From Monoplex corrugatus (Eukaryota; Mollusca; Gastropoda; Littorinimorpha; Ranellidae), in assembly GCA_030674185.1 (NCBI GenBank), contig JAPXFY010000021.1, positions 64,896,711 through 64,960,710 of the forward strand: DNA of 64,000 bases, written 5' to 3'. Below the pieces are notes generated by a model that was not told where the DNA came from, searched no databases, and was given only the letters and a program-made list of their open reading frames with translations. Positions within the stretch are counted from its first letter, which is position 1, and each line of letters opens with the position of its first letter. A program made the position numbers and the translations under genes. Below are positions 35,910 through 49,154 of the stretch, in pieces.

Positions 35910-38900
35910 GTGTGTGTGTGTGAATTGTGGTGTGTGTGTGTGTACACTCCATAGAGAACTGAGGAATGTGAATAATACTGTGAAATGGTTATAATATGAA
36001 ATGTTTTAACTCTGATGGAATTCAGTAATTACATCAAGGAGAGGCCACCAAAACAATTTGTACAATGAGAAAATCAACAGCTTCTGGGGGTCCCCAAAGG
36101 GGCGCTGCCCTGTACCCCGCCAGTACTCCCAAACCACTTTTTCCAATTCCCATGCCTGATCCATGTTATTGCAAATGCACCAAGTATCACTTGTTGATTC
36201 CTGGGATTCTGACCTGTTAATTGCAAGTGACAGATCTCAGCTAGTTACCGTATATCACACTTTTTCAGTTAAGACTCAGACTAGTTATTACTTCAGAGCA
36301 CAGTGGCCAGAACTTTTGTCTAGTCTGCTCACATTTATTCTGTTTCAGTGAATTCCCAAGTACAAAACAAAAATGTTACTTAGTTGAAGCTACAGCAAGT
36401 CCACCTGAGACTATGGTTTATCCATCTAAAGTGCAGTGGCTACAACAGCATCACCTTGCCATGTTGTGGTGAATCCTGCGTACTGTTAATGGAAATTTTG
36501 GACTTTGATGATCTGTGGACAGGAACAATGACAGCCATGCTACATGTAATTGTGATATTGATCATCTGCTGCTTTAGATATTGACAGGCACTTGAAGTCA
36601 AAACACTATCCAGATGGGTGACTGAGTTTTGCGATTTGTGAGTATTAAGAAAATTATTAACCCTTTGACTCCCGACTTCCTCACCCTATCCACCAACTTC
36701 TTGTAGGAAGCTGGTGGATGGGGTGAGGAATTCAAAGGGTTAAGTTTTTGATTTGATATCTCTGGTGACGATACAGAATGCTAGTGGGTAGGGTGAGGGA
36801 GTCAAAGGGTTAATCAATGTCAAATAAATATGTATTCTTTTCATTTTTACAGTTTTGAAAGTGTGCTGGTTGAGTGTGTCTTTTTTTGCTGAATCCAGTG
36901 ATACCAAAAGCATTTTTCTAGCTCAATGGAAAGCAAAGTTATGAAAATGTGTCTCTGGCATGCTTTCGTGTTAAATACTTTGTATCAGTTGGGCATTGGC
37001 AAAAACCCTGATAAAGTGATATTTCTGGTTTTTGATAGCAAATTTTATCATTTTCCCTGTATAAGAACTACCTGAAAAAAATCAAACATCATCTATGGAT
37101 CAGGAATGTCAAGAAAAATGCAAAACTGATCAGAAAATACACACCAGTTCTGTTGTATAGCCTGCTGAAAATGACAATTTTGTTGATTTGCGCTTTGGCG
37201 CAGAAATGCACGTGAAAATTAAATCTTTAAAAATTCGCAACCTTTTTCCTAATTGAGATACAGAAATGCTGTTGGTATCATTAGAATCACAATAAAAAGA
37301 TCTGTTTATTGGTAATAGTTTAAAAAATCTATAGGTAAATCTCAAAATCTGTTTGGAGTAGCTAGTACAGTAGTAGGAGGGGGTCAAATGCAGCAAGATG
37401 CACAAACATTACTTACGTAACCAGAAACCAAACAGCATCCAATATGATCAATAAATCCACTCTAAATAAGATTTCCATAGATTTATTGAGCTCAGAATCA
37501 TGTCAATTGTCATATAACAAACAAACAGAAATAGTTCCCTTTCATATGTAAATAAATGAATAAATGAAACAAACACAATGTAGCGACAAACAACAGCTAT
37601 CAGACGCTTTTGAACATTTACTTTGCAGAAAGAAAAAAAACTGTAGAAAACCAAACTTATTGCTCACTTTACCTGGCTTTTTAGACCAGACAATGTTGTT
37701 TTTAGTAGAAAATCTGATCTCCAATCCTTTTAATGTGACTGGAGCTAGATTAGTCCATAAAAACATTACATTTGTAACACAGAAACCAAACAGGCTGAAG
37801 AACACAGTTCTCTGTTTCAAGTACCACATGAATACACAGGCATGCCTATCACTTGTTTAATTTGCTCATTAGAATTTAGATACAGCACTTTTGTCCTTTG
37901 TGTAAAGATGATATAAAGATGAACTCAAAATTCTTATCTTCAAGATTAAAAAAAAAAAGACTAGAGACTAAGACTGTTATGTATAATCATGTTTAGTTTG
38001 TAAACAATCATTCATAAAAGAAATATATTCAGAATATAAGATATCTTATATATTATCATGTTTACTTAGTAAACAATCATTCATTAGAAAAAATTCTGAT
38101 TCTAAGACTTTTTATGTAACTTTTTAAAGAAATTATTCATCATTGATCTTATAGTTATATAGATCTATATAATCATGTTTGATCTGTAAACATTCATAAG
38201 ATAAATTCAGACTTTTTGTATAAATTTTTTAAATTAAAGAAATTATTCATCACTGATCTTATATAGATCTGTATAATCATGTTTGATCTGTAAACATTCA
38301 TAAAAAAAATTCAGATTCCAAGACTTTTTTTTTAATAACTTTTAAAGGAAATTATTCATCACTGACAGTCAATATTTATGGAAAAGACAAACTTTAAGTT
38401 GCCTGGCTTTTTCTCTCTTTTGAGAAAACATGTGCTGGTTTGTGACTTAGATGATTGTTGCCAGTTCTGATCAAATAGCTTAAAATCTATTCATCCAATC
38501 TCACAGCAGTGTAAAACTTACTCATAATAGGTATTCCAAAGTGATTTTCAAATTTGAACTTATCTGTATAAAAATCATCTGGGAAAATAGAGATTTTCAT
38601 TCTGAACACATACATACTTTATTTTTTAATGTGGGATAAAAAATAATAATTCAATTGTAACAAATAATGTGTTTTGTTAACATATCGAATCAAACAAGAC
38701 ATGTACATCAACAACATTCATTCAAAGAAGTCATCTTCATAGTTTTTACATGCTAATTTGTTTTTGTTTTATCGTTAAACAATGATTAAAACATATCTTG
38801 ACCTTTAACTGTTCCTTAACTGTGTGTAGAACATTATCAAAAGCTTCCACATCATTGTCTTGACCTTTCACTGTTGCTTAATCACAGTAGATAACTGTCC

Positions 38901-41900
38901 TGGCCTTCAACTTAAACTGGAAGCACAAAAGATAGAAATCATCTCTTTTTACAAAAAAACATGTTGTAATGAAATGTAAAAAAATACTTGTCAGTGTTTA
39001 TGATCAGTGATTCCCCTTCACAAATGACAGGAAATTAAAACATGTTAAGACGCAGTTCATCATCATTGCTGTCAAAGTTGTCCAAAAGACTAGGTCTCCG
39101 CCCTCTGCCAGTCTTAAGAAATCGCTCCTTCATCCTCATGAAGAGATCATCTGTGAGAAAAATAGTGTAGAGGGAAAGTATTAGTACATCTATCTGTTCT
39201 ATCCTGTAGCGTAATGTGAAAATCCCATTTGTAGGGACAAACAGGCCTATACATACAGAGCAAGAGGCAAATACTGACCAAAACAAAAACAAATCCAAAA
39301 AACAAGAACATAAAACATGCAGGAACACAAGGACTTTTGTACCCCTGCTCAATTAACTTCCCTGCCTGCCAAAGAGAGAAAGGATCAAGAGAGAGAGAGA
39401 TTGGTGTGGAGCTGTAAGTAGCCTACCAGTATTATTGTCAGCTTTGAAAATAAAATTATAATACCTTACCCTAACTCACAAAGCAGTGGGCAAAGTAAAA
39501 TGTCCCATACATTTAGGCCTACTCAAATCAGCACAACAAAATTTATCTCATAAACACTATAGGCCTACTAGTTAGGAAGGTTCATAGTGTCCAACCCATT
39601 AACCTGGTAGGCCTACTTTATTTTGTTTAAATATTATTTTTGATGACAATAATAGTAATGATAATAAATAGTAATGAATGATAGTAAACTAATAATGAAA
39701 TAATGATAATAATAATTATGATAAATGATAATGAATAATGATAGTAAAATAATAACAATAACAAAAATATAACAATATTAATAATAATAATAAACTTTTA
39801 AAGCTGTTGAACTAGATTATAATAATATTGGGCCTAAAAATAATAGGATTGATAAACATGCAAATTTGTTTCAATGGTACCATTCAGGAAGTTTACACAC
39901 AGGCAGAAAAGAAAAAGGTGTAACATTGTGAAATTATTGAACGACACTGAACCAGATTGAGTGAAGTCAACAAGAAGCCAAGGGAGGGCACTCGGCCGAT
40001 TCGACTATCGATCGATCAAAGCGTTGGTCACGTGACCACAATAAATCGCTAATCTCTCATTAACATCATTATAAATAAATATAATAAAGGCATGGATTAT
40101 TAAAAAAATCTTTTGTAAACATTTTCCTTTAATCATATGCCTGATCTCACTCTGTAAAATTACCGCACCCCAAACCGTCACCTACCCCTACCTTCTAACA
40201 TGCTGATTCATATTCATGATACTGTGGGTGCTGCAGCTGTGCGCTTTCCAAACAATTATATTCTAAAATCAGGAAACAAACTGTCAAAAAGTAATAGTAA
40301 ACAAACTGCAAGATATTTCACTTACCCTCTAGATAAGTTAGATCGCTTGATTCGTCGTGGCTGGAGCGGTCGACGTAAACTTCGACGTCCATGTGCTCGC
40401 CTGAACGGTCTTCGCTCGTGTCCGCCATTGCGCGTCAGACGCTAAAGAGAAAGCGAAAATAGGTCGCGTTGTTCTCAGTCCTCGAGGAAAATAGCCAGTG
40501 GTTGAATCCGTATGCAAATAGCAGAAGTTGAAAGTTGAAACCTTGACCTTTCGCACAGTGGAAAATATGGCGAGATTGGTTTTGAGTAAGGTCGCGAAAT
40601 CATCGACGGAAGTTTTTAACGCACGAAACGACCGACTAAATGGAAGCCTATCAGTTCACTTTTTACATGGGATGAAAGCAAATTTAGTTGTCTTTTTGAC
40701 TGTGTAAATGGTTTGTTGATATCTGACCCAGCGAATCTCCTCGAGATTTCAAGGTAGGGGTCAAAACCGCGTTCCGATTTCGTCGTTCCAGCAGCAGCAA
40801 AATCGCAATTTAGTACCCATCATCAAAAGCATATTTCAAAGGGTAAATGTTACACTTATTGATTTATTTTGGCTTTAAACAAAGCTTAAAGGATCACAGA
40901 TCAACTTGATCTATGTTTTTTATTTCTGACACTGCATTTTGTTGAGAACGAGCAAGTTGAAAACCAGTGAAAAACCGCACTTTGCCGTACTTTTCGCTGC
41001 CCGCGAAGAGCACTTTGGAATACCTACTCATAAGATGAAAAAAAATGTAATTTAATTCATCCATACTTACCGATATGTATTCAGATTTCATCAGAAACTG
41101 ATGGCACAGAATCGAAAGTAGTTGACGCCATCTTGGTTTGAGATCGACAGATGATGAAAGCCGGTACTCATTCAAATTGACAAAGTCCATTCGCGACAGC
41201 GTATGAATGTATCTTGGTTTGATATTGGCAGACAATGAAAGCCGATACTCATTCAAATTGACAAAGTCCATTTGCGACAGCGTATGAATGTATCTTGGTT
41301 TGATATTGGCAGACAATGAAAGCCGGTACTCATTCAAATTGACAAAGTCCATTCGCGACAGCGTATGAATGTATCTTGGTTTGATATTGGCAGACAATGA
41401 AAGCCGGTACTCATTCAAATTGACAAAGTCCATTCGCGACAGCGTATGAATGTATCTTGGTTTGATATTGGCAGACAATGAAAGCCGGTACTCGTTCAAA
41501 TTGACAAAGTCCATTCGCGACAGCGTATGAATGTGATTGTAACCATGCGCACACGAAAGAGTATTCATTGTTTTATATTTTCACTTGAAGATTGCATATT
41601 TTCAAGATTTGTGTTTGTCAAGATTCGAACTTTTAGAACACCGTGCGTACAAAAGGGTTAATATCTTGCCAATGGTTTATCAAATCAGACTGACTGTTAG
41701 GTATTCGATTTCCTCATGGCCTGACCTACATTTTGATACTAAATATAGCTATGTAGTGCGAGTGTCGCGTATGGACTTTAAGTTGAAAAACCAAGCGTCA
41801 GTTTGGGGCTTCACTCGGCGTCTACCTACCAAATAGCGGCACAACACGCAGAAAGCTGTCACAGACATGGCTCGTATTTTGTCATCGTCCATTCACCACA

Positions 41901-42626
41901 CACACGCAGTAATAACAAGAATACACTCAATTGAAAGAAGAGAAATCAGTCTTTATTTTTTCATAATGGTTTAAAGAAGTAACGATGTGACAGGTGAATA
42001 TGCGTTTGATAAAAAACACTGAAATCGTCAATTTTTCACAATGATATCAGCAAAATGACGTGCTTGCCGGTACCTATTTTTATTATTAACCACTCTGAAT
42101 GTCAGATTTACTGCGTGATAATGTGCGAAATCACACAGATTTTAATCCCTTGAAAGTTTCCCCACTTTCTCTTTTCAGCAGTTCTCGTCCCTGGTTATAT
42201 GGATGTTTGGAGTTTGTTTGGACTTTGGTCAAGAATTCACTGAGCACAGACTATTCCAAATGCACACAATCGAAATCTGCCAGCAATTATATTAACAGAT
42301 TTCCTCAGCTTGCGCAAAATCGGATGACAAGGCCTAGAAATGGAGAAGGGAGACAAGGGACCTATGAAACACTAAACTGACATAACCAGAATCATGGAAA
42401 CATTAACTGATTAAGATGGGCAGGGAATAGGCCAGTTTTTTTAAATGTTGCAGCTTGGAATTGAACTCCAGATACATGGTGCCTGCGTAAGAAATGAACA
42501 CATTTCAGTTTTCATAGGCTTAGACTCAAGAGATGTGCTGGAGAGCCAAAATGAATTAGTTGGGGAAGGTGACTAGACGTGGTACAGAAGCTGGGGTAGA
42601 GAAAAAATGAACACACAGATAATCTG

Positions 42627-42669
<43 letters not shown>

Positions 42670-42752
42670 ACCACCACGCACGCACGCACGCACGCACAGC
42701 CACACACACACACACACACCACAATAATTATTCAACACACCACACACACACA

Positions 42753-42819
<67 letters not shown>

Positions 42820-45704
42820 GCGCGCGCGCACGCGCGCTCGCACGCACGCACACTTACTCTCCCTCACTTGCCTTCTGCTTGATGTGTTTCAGTTTCGACT
42901 TTTGCCAGAAAGCAGATGACTATGAAGGGTCCCCTGTGGAGAACCTGGGACAGGTGGTGTTTGGGGAACGTATACGCCCCTCCATGTATACGGTGAGTTG
43001 CTCATTTTACCCCTTCTGTTTCTCGCATTACGTATTATCTTTATCTTTATCTTTATCTGCCGGTGAATAGGGTGAGAGACTAACAGAGTTTAACCCCTTG
43101 AGTGCCATGTCCGTAAAATTTACGGAGCTCTCGGAGCCTTCTCTGGTGCCTACATACGTGAAATTCACGGAGGTAGTTTGACGCACGTTTCAGCCTATGT
43201 AAATGGGAGAGAAGCTCTGACTGATGTTGTCAGTCTCAGAGAGGGTTCATAAAAGTGACTGGCTTCCTTTACATGACTTTTTGACCTATTCAGCCCTCAC
43301 CAGATTGGTTTTATTTATCTGAAAAGAGAAACTGTTTTTCAGCAAAAATATTGACACCAGGACTGTCTTGCAATGCTGCATGTTTTCAGCCTTTGAAAGC
43401 ATGTGGGTTGAGTCAAGAACTTATAAATGACTGTAGGATGATTCAGAAGACAAAAAAATCTAACACAAGAAGAGATTGAAAACAGCAGTAGTTACTGGCT
43501 GTTGGTATGAAACGTGCAGCAGGCAGGCCCAACATGAAAAGCATTGATTTTTTGAGCCCCTGACAGAAGGTTCACCCCTCCCCCCACCCACCCCAAGGAT
43601 CATATTACAGGCAATACTGGCAGCTAGCCAACACTTTTCATGGACATTGTAGAATTATATAAGCCACACTGTCAGTGAGTAGTATTCGTGGCAAGGGGAA
43701 GACTAGGGTGATGGAGTTGGGTGGGGGGGGGGGGGGGGCGTGCCTCAGGGGACAACTTGACCTGGGTCAAGCCACTCAGTGTACTAGCACACTGTGGCTC
43801 TTTGTAACTTGTCAGCTGTCAGTGATCTCGCAGTAGGAAGTCTGCCTAAGTCTGAATACTTTTCTATTTCATCAGGAGGGTCATATCTTCTATTTTTTCC
43901 TTTGTTTTTCTGCTTTCCATCGTGAGGGGGTATGAGTTATTTACGGGAATTTCCACAAAATATTACAAATATTTAGTAATTTCAAGAAATTACTACATAA
44001 ATCATCTGAAAATACATTTAATCATGCCTAATGCACCATTCTGTGTAATTTCATGCATAGATTCCCATAAATATGGAAGCAACGGTTTTAACTCTTCGGA
44101 GACGTAACGGCAGATATTCCGCTGCAGCTGCCAAACTATTAGAGACGTAACAGCGGACATTCCGCTGCAGCTGGCCAAACCATTAGAGACGTGATAGCGG
44201 ATATTCCGCTGCGGTTTTTAAAAATAGATGCAAGCCGGTCGCTGGTCTAGGGGAACTAACTACACATATAGGAACACTCTTTGGTATCTTCTGAAGTGTT
44301 TGTTACTTCCCTTGCATGATTTTATCCCGATTAGTCACAGTTTCTTGCCTTTATCCAAACCAACCGGAGGGACCGTCCTTGCACCAAAATGGCGACATTT
44401 AGGCCTTCTTCTTCTTCTTCTTCAAAGGATCGTCATAATCACTTTGCTGCTTCACCTGTGTGAAAACAAAGCTGTGTTTGTTCTTTTATATCTTCTGGTC
44501 ATACCAAGGACTTGTGATTACCTGGATTTCTGGATTACCTGGTCAAGAATGGGTGTTTCACTGACTTTATGTGTTGGATTACTGTCAATCAAAAACTTCT
44601 TTCCCAGAGCCAAAACCCTACCCCATTTCACCTTCTAGGAAGGTAAATAGAGTAGATGTATTGTCTTTGTATGTAGCTTCAGCTCAAAGAGCGTAAACTG
44701 AATTTTATTTTGATATAAAATATGTTCTTGTGCTGTAAAATCTGTATTTTTGAGAATTTTTTTAAACCCCCCCCCCAAAATCGTGCGTCACCAAGGGTTG
44801 TGGCAGGTCCCGTTGATCGCGTCCACAGTAGTTGTGCAAGGCAACTATATTACGTCTTCAAAGAGTTAATGTACATGGTAGTGATGCAATTTTTTTTCCC
44901 TGGCACATGGAAAACACTGGGTGTCAAAAAACGTCGGCACTTAAGGGGTTAATGAGGATCGATGAACAGGGTTATAAAATGATGCTGGCATTCTCATAGT
45001 TACTGAAATTATGACATGCAATGTTTCAGTTCTTTGTACACTATAGTATAGTCTTTTTATTTAGAGCTTGCATATTCAAGTACATACGAGTCGGTATGAT
45101 CATCGTAACCCTTTCATACCTGCTTCCTGTTTGCCAACAGCAAAAACCCTTTCACTTCCTCACCAAGTCCACAGCTTACTGCATGAACTTCCAGTCATGA
45201 CATCATGAGTGTACTGTGAGATAATGGTTGCACTAACAGTAACACTCATGGTTTTAATGCTATCACAATGGAGGCAGCTGGTGCAGACCTTTTTCCAGCT
45301 ATCACAGGCTTATTCTAGTAAAAGAGTTGTTGCTGATGTGCGTATTTCGCCTTGCGTAATATTTTTCGCATTGCCTACAGTATAAAAAGAACAATGTTTG
45401 ATATGACTGGACAGAGGAAGCCCGCTTCATTTTGTAACCATTTGTATTATTTTGTAATCAGCTGAGTTTCAGTTGAACATGTGTTCATAATCATAGTTAA
45501 CAAAAGTGAAACATGGCTGACATGTCTTGAAACTAATTTTTATATTGCTACTAGTACTACTACTACTACAAATAATAATAATAATAATGATAATAATAAT
45601 AAGAAGAATTGCAGTGTTTAAATGCACCAAAATCTTGACAATTCAAATCAAGGCGCAGCCATGCACCAGGCATATGCATTTAATCAATGCAGACCATCTT
45701 ACAA

Positions 45705-45795
<91 letters not shown>

Positions 45796-48658
45796 CACAC
45801 ACACACACGCACACACACACACTCTCTCTCTCTCTCTCTCTGATCGAAAGAGGCAGTTGCAGAATTCCTTGTTGGGGAAGAGATAGGGTTTTTAAATTGG
45901 ATTTAAAACTAAAAGCAGAAAGGGTACGTGAAAGCCAAAGGAAGAATGGAAGTTTATTCCAGGCAGATGGCCCCGAAGCAGCAAAACAACACTGGCAGAC
46001 ACTTGATAGTTTAGGAACCAGGAAGGAAAGAGTATCTGAAGCTGAGTGCAAGGTGCGAGCTGGTATATAAATACAGATGTTGTCACAAAGGTATGACGGG
46101 GCAACTGGTGAATAGATTTGTCACACAAGGTATCCAGTTTATATATTCAGTTCTCAAAACAGGCAACTAGAACAAAGAGTGAAGGAGAGGACAGCAGTAT
46201 ATTCCATTTCAACTGGCCCTGTATTTGCTGAATGTTGATGATCTTTTTATTATACAGAGTAAGATGGGGTCATTACATAGCTCATTCCAGTTTTCATTCA
46301 ACAAACATTTTTCATTCATTGAACATTTTAAGAGAAAAAAATTGTCGGTTAAGAAAAGTTGTTAAGCTAAGAATATAACAAAAGAGGAGCAGTACAAAAA
46401 ATTACCATCTGACAGATTAGGCAAAAGATGGCATCAGAAAAACTATGTAGTTGAATTTCATAAAACAAAACAGTACTGTATTTTTGTGCAAATGTACAAC
46501 CAGTCCTGTGGAAAGTGTGGGTACAAATGCACTCATGACCAGCAGAACAGATCAGTCCATTTGGAAATCGTATTTTGGTTTGTTAATGAGTTAGGAGTTT
46601 ATTCAAGAGGGATTCATCACGCTTAAACAATTCCATACACGTTCCAGCAGATCTGCCAGCAGTCACCTGGTGGACTTGTTGATCCAATAGTTGTGTTGGC
46701 AAGGTCTTGAAATGGAGGGGGTGAATAGAGGACCTGTGTAGTATGTAACACTAAACTTACATCATCAGTACTGGAAACATTAAGCTGGACCATGAACAGG
46801 CCAGTTTTTATTGTTGTGGGCTGGGATTGAACTTCAGATATCAGATGTGGAGTCCATGGGTCCATTAAAAGAACCAACCAGCCTGTGTAAAAATTGAAAA
46901 AAACCAAAAACTTCATAGTTAAAGAGTGTAAAAGCACTGATGATGTATCGAATGCAAGGGTTTTAGAAAGTAAAAAAGAAGTAATTCTTTGAAATATACA
47001 ATAATCTTGAAACTAAATAAGGTCTTGAAACTATATATATTTGTGTGTGTGTGTGCAGCTCAAGTTCAACAAGAACGAGACATGCGTCTCTGTATGTCAG
47101 AAACAGTACAAGGAAGGCAGTAAGGAAGACTTAGGGAAACTCAACTTCCTCAAGAAAGGCATCAGTCTCAACTACCAGCACCACTGGTCAGTTCCTTTCC
47201 TTTGCTTTTAGTTTGAAAATATTCTTTAGACGATAACTTATATGTTAGAAAATGAAGTATCATTGTCACTGTTATAGCCTTCTCTCTTTGCATCTTTGTC
47301 CTTTGATCTTTATCTCTTAATTTTTATCTTTATCTCTTAATTTTTCTTCTTTGTGCCTTTGTTGTAAGAATTAGTGTAAAGTTTTAAGATTTTGTGTCAT
47401 TGTTACAACCTTGCTTCTTTGTGGCTTATGACCTTCCTCTCTGGATGTTAATGTTTCTTTTTTGTTGTCTTTGTTGCAAGAATTGATGTCGTTGTCATTG
47501 TCATAGCCTTCCATCTTAAAAAATCTTTGTTGCTTGTGTACTTCCTTTTTGCCTTATGTTTCTTTGTTGTGAGTTTGTTGTAAGAATTGTAACATTGTCA
47601 TTGCACAACTTTCCCTCTTTGGGGTTGTGTCTTTCCTCTTTGCCTTATAATGTTTCTTCTTTGTGTCTTTGTTGTAAAAATTGATGCCATTGTCTTTGTC
47701 ACTACCATCCCTCTTAACAAATCCTTGTGGCTTGTGTCCTTCCACTTCTTTGTTTCTTAGTTGTAAGAATAGGGATTGTTATATGAAGGCGAAGCATGAA
47801 CAGTCAGCATGCAAAGTCTGAACAAGGTCGAGGCAGGTGAAATGTGATTTTTAAGAAGAATGTTAAGAGTTCTGTGGAGAGCAGAGAAAACAATGAGACA
47901 GCCTTGAAGGAGGCAAACACACACACACACACAAATTAATGAAGAAGATTAGGAAAAGACAGGCAACATTTAGAGGACATTTTATGTGGCAAGAGAAATT
48001 TGAGCACCTAGTCAGAGCAGGAAAGCTAGAGGGGGAAAAGAGCACCAGATAGTCCCGGAGAGAAAAGATTGGACAGATATGCGAAATGGATGAGGACAAA
48101 AAGGATGGCAGATATATATCACAACTGTGTAACAAAATGACCAGAAACGGCATCTTTAGTTGCTCAAGCCCAGACCTTGACACCACCTCCCCCCCCCCCC
48201 CCCCCCCCCCCCTGATCACATGCTGTGATAGACATTCCAGTGTCAGCAAGCAACTGACACGGGTCTTTCCCTTCTTTGTATCTGTTAAAAAGTGGCGATT
48301 TTTCGCTCTTTTTGAAAGCAATATACAAATAAGTCTATGTTTTGTCAGCATCCATGTTTTGTCAAGTAAAACTAAAAGTTCTGTCTCTTGACTCTGACTG
48401 GGCGAAAATTGAAAAATTCCACCCTAATCGTTTGTGATTTATTTGCCTTTAATAAGAAGATACCGTCATTATACAAGCACCCAGTATACAAGCACCTGCA
48501 AGTTTGACAAAATAGCTTTTAGCTAATAACTTCCACCACTGGAAAATAAAGCAGTATATCAGCATTGTTTCTTTCATGGTACTTTGGTTTCCTGTAGTAT
48601 AGTGCAGTGTTGCCTGTTCAGTATTGCCATATCCAGTGTGTGAGCATCAGTGCAGTAT

Positions 48659-48698
<40 letters not shown>

Positions 48699-48801
48699 GA
48701 CAAGATATTGTGTAAATGTTTTTGTCATGTGTGAACCACACTAAATCATTACAATATCCCACTTTATGTGTGTGTGTGTGTGTGTTTGTGTGTACGCATA
48801 C

Positions 48802-48840
<39 letters not shown>

Positions 48841-49123
48841 GGCACTTGCATGCTTCCATGTATGTACATGTATGTGTATGTATACATGTGTGTTGTGACA
48901 GGATTGTGGACAACATGCCCATGACTTGGTGTTACCGGGTGGAAGGAGGAGAGCAGTTCTGTGCCACAGGCTTTCCCATGGGATGCTATGTCAACAAGCG
49001 TGGCAGACCTAAAGACTTCTGTGTCACTAATGTAAGGATGATTCAGCACTTACTTCTGTTTTTTTTTCTCCCTTCCACTCATCCAACCTGCACATACTTG
49101 CAAGTTGGACACACACACACACA

Positions 49124-49154
<31 letters not shown>

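Larger units (their letters stand above)
33968..36158 (+). mobile_element. DNA transposon with 14-bp perfect TIRs and a 6-bp target duplication (outer element)
   Basis: CAGGCATGGGAATT at 33968-33981 is exactly inverted at 36145-36158, and ATCCAT flanks both sides. Internal coding remnant 35502-35735 starts [36 protein letters not shown], similar in style to the N-termini of BED/hAT-type transposases. The 3' part contains AGCTTCTGGGGG and a G/C-rich hairpin-like tail. A second transposon sits inside it (34136-35411). The superfamily is uncertain because a 6-bp duplication is not the usual hAT 8. Confidence 0.7.

Noticed and set aside
44228..44638. 136-codon leucine-rich frame as a membrane protein gene
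   Set aside because: It lies wholly inside a TTAA-bounded transposon and has no recognisable domain or splice structure.
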